A stretch of 64,000 nucleotides of DNA. Source: Holophagales bacterium (GTDB lineage: Bacteria; Acidobacteriota; Thermoanaerobaculia; UBA5066). The stretch is from the NCBI GenBank assembly GCA_016714815.1, contig JADKBZ010000005.1, positions 248,001 through 312,000 on the forward strand. Reading direction: 5' to 3'. This document shows, one piece after another, positions 60,492-64,000 of this stretch. The position numbers were made by a program, and so were the translations under genes. Each line of letters begins with the position of its first letter. Positions within the stretch are counted from its first letter, which is position 1. The notes under the pieces were generated by a model. The model ran no database searches, was not told where the DNA came from, and saw nothing but the letters and a program-made list of their open reading frames with translations.

Positions 60492-61667
60492 GTGCTACCC
60501 TTGCAGAGGCCTGTGTCCTCCACAAACGACAAGACTTACGCCAGACTGACGCCTCTCCTCGTCGCAGACGCCGAAACACTCGGGCGGCTCGCCGGGGATC
60601 TCGCGGCGCACCCGGATGACGACGTCGCGCTCGACACCGAGGCCGACTCCTTCCATCACTATTTCGAGAAGGTCTGCCTGCTGCAGCTCGCCCGGGCCGG
60701 TACCGCCTGGCTCGTGGACCCTCTCGCCGGCCTCGACCTCGCGCCCCTCTTCGAGCTCCTCTCCGGCCGGCGTCTCCTCCTGCACGGCGCCGACTACGAC
60801 CTGAGGCTCCTCTCGCGCGGGTACGGTTTCCATCCTCGGGAGATCTTCGACACGATGCTCGCCGCGCAGCTCCTGGGGCAGAAGGAGATCGGCCTGGCCG
60901 CGCTCCTCCACGGGAGGCTCGGCGTCACGCTCGACAAGTCGAGCCAGCGGGCGGACTGGAGCCGCAGGCCCCTCACGGCGCAGCTCGTGACCTACGCAGC
61001 GGCCGACGTCCTTCACCTTCACGAGCTCGTGGCCCTTCTCGAGACCGACCTCTCCACCCGGGCGCGGCTCGAGTGGCACGCCGAGGAATGCGCCCGCCTT
61101 CTCTCGCAGGACCTCTCGCCTGCTCCCGAGGACCCCGAGACGGACTGGCGGATCAAGGGCTCCAACGCCCTCTCGGCCAGGGAGCGGGCCTTCCTTCGGG
61201 AGCTCTGGAGCGCCCGCGAGGAGCGGGCCCGCACGCTCGACCTCCCGCCGTTCCGCGTTCTCCACAACGAGACGCTCCTCTCGCTGGCGCGCAAGGCGGC
61301 GGCGGGAGAGCAGGACCTCGGGTCTCTCTTTCCCCGGCCCGTTCCCGCGGGCTTCGCGGGCCGCCTCAAGGAGGCGCTCGAGGTCGCACGGGCGCTCCCC
61401 GCCACGTCGTGGCCCGCCGCCCGGCGAGGCGAGGCCGTCCGCCCCGAGCCCGAGCTGGAGAAGGCCGTCTACGGCCTGAAGGGCCACCGGGACTCCGTCG
61501 CCGCGCGCCTCGGCCTCGACCCCGGAGTCCTCGCCTCGCGCGCCGCGCTCGTCGACATCGCCCGTGCCGAGCTCGCCGCCCGCGCTCGCCTCGCCCCCGC
61601 CGAGCTCGCCGCCGCCACCGGCATCTCCCGCTGGAAAGCCGAGCTCCTGGGCGAATCCAGATCCTGA
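60492..61667 (+). CDS. RNase D-like 3'-5' exonuclease with HRDC domain
   Basis: About 391 residues. DEDDy exonuclease: ALDTEADSFHHY, LLHGADYDLRLLSRGYG and TYAAADVLHLHELV. A helical HRDC region follows (AFLRELWSAREERARTLDLP, LARKAAAGEQDL). The end is Ala-rich, possibly a second HRDC repeat. It trims 3' ends of structured RNAs. Start is GTG 60492, TTG 60501 or GTG 60513; none is clearly best. Divergent from mraZ across the operator region. Confidence 0.85.
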   Translation: MLPLQRPVSSTNDKTYARLTPLLVADAETLGRLAGDLAAHPDDDVALDTEADSFHHYFEKVCLLQLARAGTAWLVDPLAGLDLAPLFELLSGRRLLLHGADYDLRLLSRGYGFHPREIFDTMLAAQLLGQKEIGLAALLHGRLGVTLDKSSQRADWSRRPLTAQLVTYAAADVLHLHELVALLETDLSTRARLEWHAEECARLLSQDLSPAPEDPETDWRIKGSNALSARERAFLRELWSAREERARTLDLPPFRVLHNETLLSLARKAAAGEQDLGSLFPRPVPAGFAGRLKEALEVARALPATSWPAARRGEAVRPEPELEKAVYGLKGHRDSVAARLGLDPGVLASRAALVDIARAELAARARLAPAELAAATGISRWKAELLGESRS

Positions 61668-61672
61668 TCCGA

Positions 61673-61737
61673 AGGGGTCAGGTCTTGATTATCTATTATA
61701 GCCGTTGGCTATAATAGATAATCAAGACCTGACCCCT
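61673..61737. repeat. Perfect 31-bp inverted repeat, GGGGTCAGGTCTTGATT type
   Basis: Arms 61673-61703 and 61707-61737 are perfect complements with a 3-nt loop. The outer end AGGGGTCAGGTCTTGATT resembles REP sequences linked to REP-associated tyrosine transposases. The inner half is AT-rich, unlike the surrounding GC-rich DNA. It lies between two convergent genes and may also act as a bidirectional terminator. Confidence 0.8.
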
Positions 61738-61742
61738 CGTTC

Positions 61743-63086
61743 TCAGAACCCCGCGTTCTTCGCGAGGTCGAAGATCACGACGGTGCCCATCAGGAGGGCG
61801 AGGAAGACGAAGCCGGCCTGGAGAAGCCGTTCCTTCACCTTCACCGGGAAGTCGCGCCGGGCGATCCCTTCGAGCGTCACGATGAACAGCTGGCCCCCGT
61901 CGAGCAGCGGGATGGGGAGGAGGTTCAGGAGGCCGAGCTGGAGGGAAAGGAGGGCCATGAAGCCCATCAGCTCCACGACTCCGAGGCGGGCGGCCTCGCC
62001 GGCGAACTTCGCGATGTCGACAGGCCCGGAGAGCTGGCGCATCGAGCCGGAGCCCGAGACGAGCCTCTTGACCGTCTGGCCCACCGCGGCCGTCATCCGG
62101 AGGTTCTCTCTCCAGGAGGCGCCGAGGGCGTCGACGAAGCCGAGCTTGACCCGGACGGTCTCGAGGTAGGGCGCGAAGCCGATCTTCCAGGAGTCCCCCT
62201 CCTTGCGGGGGACGATCGAGAGGGTGATCTGCTTCCCTCCCCTGTCGACGACGAGGTCGAGCGCCTGCGCGCCCGTCTTCTCGAACCCGGCCGTCGCTTC
62301 CTTGATCCGGTGTACGACCTGGAAATAGAGAACCACCGGCTCGCCGGCGATCGAGACGATGCGGTCTCCGACCTTGAGCCCGGCCTTCTCGCCGGGATAC
62401 CCCTTCGCCACCGAGTGGACGATGGCGGGGACGTTCGGGGAGAGCCCCGTGTATCCGATGTCGTACTTCTTCTGTTCCTTCGTCTTCGGAACCGGCACGA
62501 TCTCGACGTCGAGCCGCTCGGCGCCCCGCTCGAGGCCGACGGGGATCCGCTCGCGGGACGCCAGGCCGAGCTGCGACTGGACCTCGTCCCAGGTCGAGAC
62601 CGGCTTGCCCGAAAGGGTGACGATCCGGTCGCCGGCGCGGATGCCGGCTTCCTCCGCCGGGCTGCCCGGGTCCACGACCGTGACGACGGGACGGTCGCCG
62701 AGGTACTTGGGGACCTCGCGGCCGATCGCGAACGTCCCCGCCGTCAGGAAGAGGGCCAGGACGAGATTGACCGCGGGCCCCGCCAGGAAGACGAGGAACC
62801 GCTGCCAGCGGGTTCCGTGCATCGCCGGGGGAGCCTCCCCCGCCACGACGTCGCTCTCGTCGGGCCCGAGCCCGACGATCTTCACGTAGCCGCCGAGCGG
62901 GACGAGCGAGATCCGGTAGTCGGTCCCGTTCCGGGTGATGCCGAACAGACGCTTGCCGAACCCGATCGAGAAGACCTCGATCGGGAACTTGAAGAGCCTC
63001 GCCATCAGGAAGTGCCCGGACTCGTGGAAGAAGATCAGGAACGAGAGGACGAAGATGAAGGCGAGGATGTTCGTGGAGATCAGCAT
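61743..63086 (-). CDS. rseP: RseP-type site-2 zinc metalloprotease
   Basis: 447 residues. Zinc site H21-E22-x-x-H25 in FFHESGHFLMARL, second ligand motif LLNLLPIPLLDGG, and two PDZ domains between them (PGSPAEEAGIRAGDRIVTLS, PGEKAGLKVGDRIVSIAGEP). Four membrane helices. It cleaves transmembrane anti-sigma factors and leftover signal peptides within the inner membrane. It starts 13 nt after dxr, as in many genomes where the two are adjacent. Confidence 0.94.
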   Translation of the reverse strand: MLISTNILAFIFVLSFLIFFHESGHFLMARLFKFPIEVFSIGFGKRLFGITRNGTDYRISLVPLGGYVKIVGLGPDESDVVAGEAPPAMHGTRWQRFLVFLAGPAVNLVLALFLTAGTFAIGREVPKYLGDRPVVTVVDPGSPAEEAGIRAGDRIVTLSGKPVSTWDEVQSQLGLASRERIPVGLERGAERLDVEIVPVPKTKEQKKYDIGYTGLSPNVPAIVHSVAKGYPGEKAGLKVGDRIVSIAGEPVVLYFQVVHRIKEATAGFEKTGAQALDLVVDRGGKQITLSIVPRKEGDSWKIGFAPYLETVRVKLGFVDALGASWRENLRMTAAVGQTVKRLVSGSGSMRQLSGPVDIAKFAGEAARLGVVELMGFMALLSLQLGLLNLLPIPLLDGGQLFIVTLEGIARRDFPVKVKERLLQAGFVFLALLMGTVVIFDLAKNAGF

Positions 63087-63099
63087 GGGGGCCCTTTAG

Positions 63100-64000
63100 C
63101 TACGCCGGAGATGGCGCGACGGTTCCCGTGAAAGCAAGCGTCGCGCCAGGAGCGACGAGCTCGGCGGCCCGGAGGCGCGCCTCGCGATCGGCGTCGAGGA
63201 CGGCGTCGAGAGACGTCGCGGGGGAAGTCCGGTGTCCGGCGAGGACCTTTTCCACGACCCGGACGAGCGACCGGTAGGGGATGCGCCCCGAAAGGAACGC
63301 GGCGACGGCGACCTCGTTGGCCGCGTTCAGGACGGCGGGGGCCGTTCCCCCGGCGCCCAGGGCCGCGTACGCGAGCGGAACGGCCGGGAAACGCCGCTCG
63401 TCGAGAGGCTCGAGCTCGAGCTTTCCGAGGGTGGCGAGGTTCAACCTCGGGAGCGGGGTCGGGACGCGCTCCGGGTAGGTCAGGGCGTAGAGGATCGGGA
63501 AGCGCATGTCGTTCGGCGACATCTGCGCGAGGACCGATCCGTCGACCCACTCGACCATCGAGTGGATGATCGACTGGGGATGGATGACGACGCCGAGCCG
63601 CTCGGGCCCGACGTCGAAGAGCCATCGGGCCTCGATCACCTCGAGCCCCTTGTTCATCATCGTCGCCGAGTCGATCGTGATCTTCGGCCCCATCTTCCAG
63701 GTCGGGTGGGCGAGGGCGTCCTCGATGGTGATCGTGTCGAAGGTATCGAGGGGGCGGTTTCGGAACGGCCCTCCCGACGCGGTCAGGACGAGCCTCGCAA
63801 CCTCCGAGGGGCGCCCGCCGCGGAGCGCCTGGTGGAGCGCGCAGTGCTCGGAGTCGACGGGGAGGACCGCCGCGCCGGACGCCGCGGCGGCCGCCATCAC
63901 CGCTTCCCCTGCGACGACGAGGACCTCCTTGTTCGCGAGCGCGAGCGTCTTGCCGAGCTTCACCGCCTCGTACGCCGGCGGCAGGCCCGCGGCGCCGACG
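63100..64000 (-). CDS. dxr: DXP reductoisomerase, 3' part (5' end outside window)
   Basis: The frame is open to the window edge. About 300 codons remain: KTLALANKEVLVVAGE, PVDSEHCALHQAL, ASGGPFRN, HPTWKMGPKITIDSATMMNK, IHPQSIIHSMVEW, MRFPILYALTYPERV, and NAANEVAVAAFL. It converts 1-deoxy-D-xylulose 5-phosphate to methylerythritol phosphate with NADPH, the committed step of non-mevalonate isoprenoid synthesis. Confidence 0.95.
   Translation of the reverse strand, partial: VGAAGLPPAYEAVKLGKTLALANKEVLVVAGEAVMAAAAASGAAVLPVDSEHCALHQALRGGRPSEVARLVLTASGGPFRNRPLDTFDTITIEDALAHPTWKMGPKITIDSATMMNKGLEVIEARWLFDVGPERLGVVIHPQSIIHSMVEWVDGSVLAQMSPNDMRFPILYALTYPERVPTPLPRLNLATLGKLELEPLDERRFPAVPLAYAALGAGGTAPAVLNAANEVAVAAFLSGRIPYRSLVRVVEKVLAGHRTSPATSLDAVLDADREARLRAAELVAPGATLAFTGTVAPSPA

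Overview
The window is GC-rich DNA from a Gram-negative bacterium. It encodes an outer-membrane porin, an RseP-type site-2 protease, a DXP-pathway isoprenoid gene and a MurE with the DNPR motif of meso-diaminopimelate-adding enzymes. Gene content and the repeats would fit an Acidobacteriota-like lineage, but that placement is an inference from general character. No rRNA or single marker settles it.

Region 1 (1-10260) looks like one end of an integrated mobile island. A tyrosine integrase sits beside the 3' end of tRNA-Arg(ACG). Leftwards lie an AbiE-type toxin-antitoxin pair with a decayed toxin, transposase and membrane-protein fragments, a P1B metal ATPase, two DsbA-like thiol proteins, three very small ORFs and a VirD4/HerA-like conjugation ATPase. 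Four of these genes carry an apparent single-base frameshift. The far end of the island is outside the window.

Region 2 (10485-25119) is mixed chromosomal DNA: an ABC exporter pair, tRNA-Glu(CTC) with an odd duplicated tail, a repeat-rich 690-bp stretch, an OprD-like porin, an operon of cardiolipin synthase, secreted nuclease and an unknown protein, a frameshifted RsbU-like phosphatase, an RNB nuclease and a KirBac-type channel.

Region 3 (25175-37871, all minus strand) is a complete chemosensory cluster: a substrate-binding protein with no export signal, CheY, CheA, CheW, a methyl-accepting receptor, a HEAT-repeat protein, CheR, CheB, and GAF and PATAN (DUF4388) proteins.

Region 4 (38100-47670) holds an operon of LiaF-like protein, LytS-type kinase and LytTR regulator, an orphan Hsp70-like protein, an overlapping SemiSWEET-RluA-DEDDh exonuclease-PGPGW operon, and a MASE1 hybrid histidine kinase.

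Region 5 (47773-60440, minus) is the division and cell-wall (dcw) cluster: mraZ-rsmH-ftsL-ftsI-murE-murD::ftsW-murC-ftsQ-ftsA-ftsZ. Most junctions are 4-nt stop/start overlaps. murF, mraY, murG, murB and ddl are absent from it. murD and ftsW read as one ORF, but a single-base indel would separate them at a normal boundary. Four GTGG boxes at exact 10-bp spacing overlap a good sigma-70-like promoter in front of mraZ, as expected for MraZ autoregulation.

Region 6 (60492-64000) has an RNase D-like exonuclease, a perfect 31-bp inverted repeat, rseP and the 3' part of dxr.
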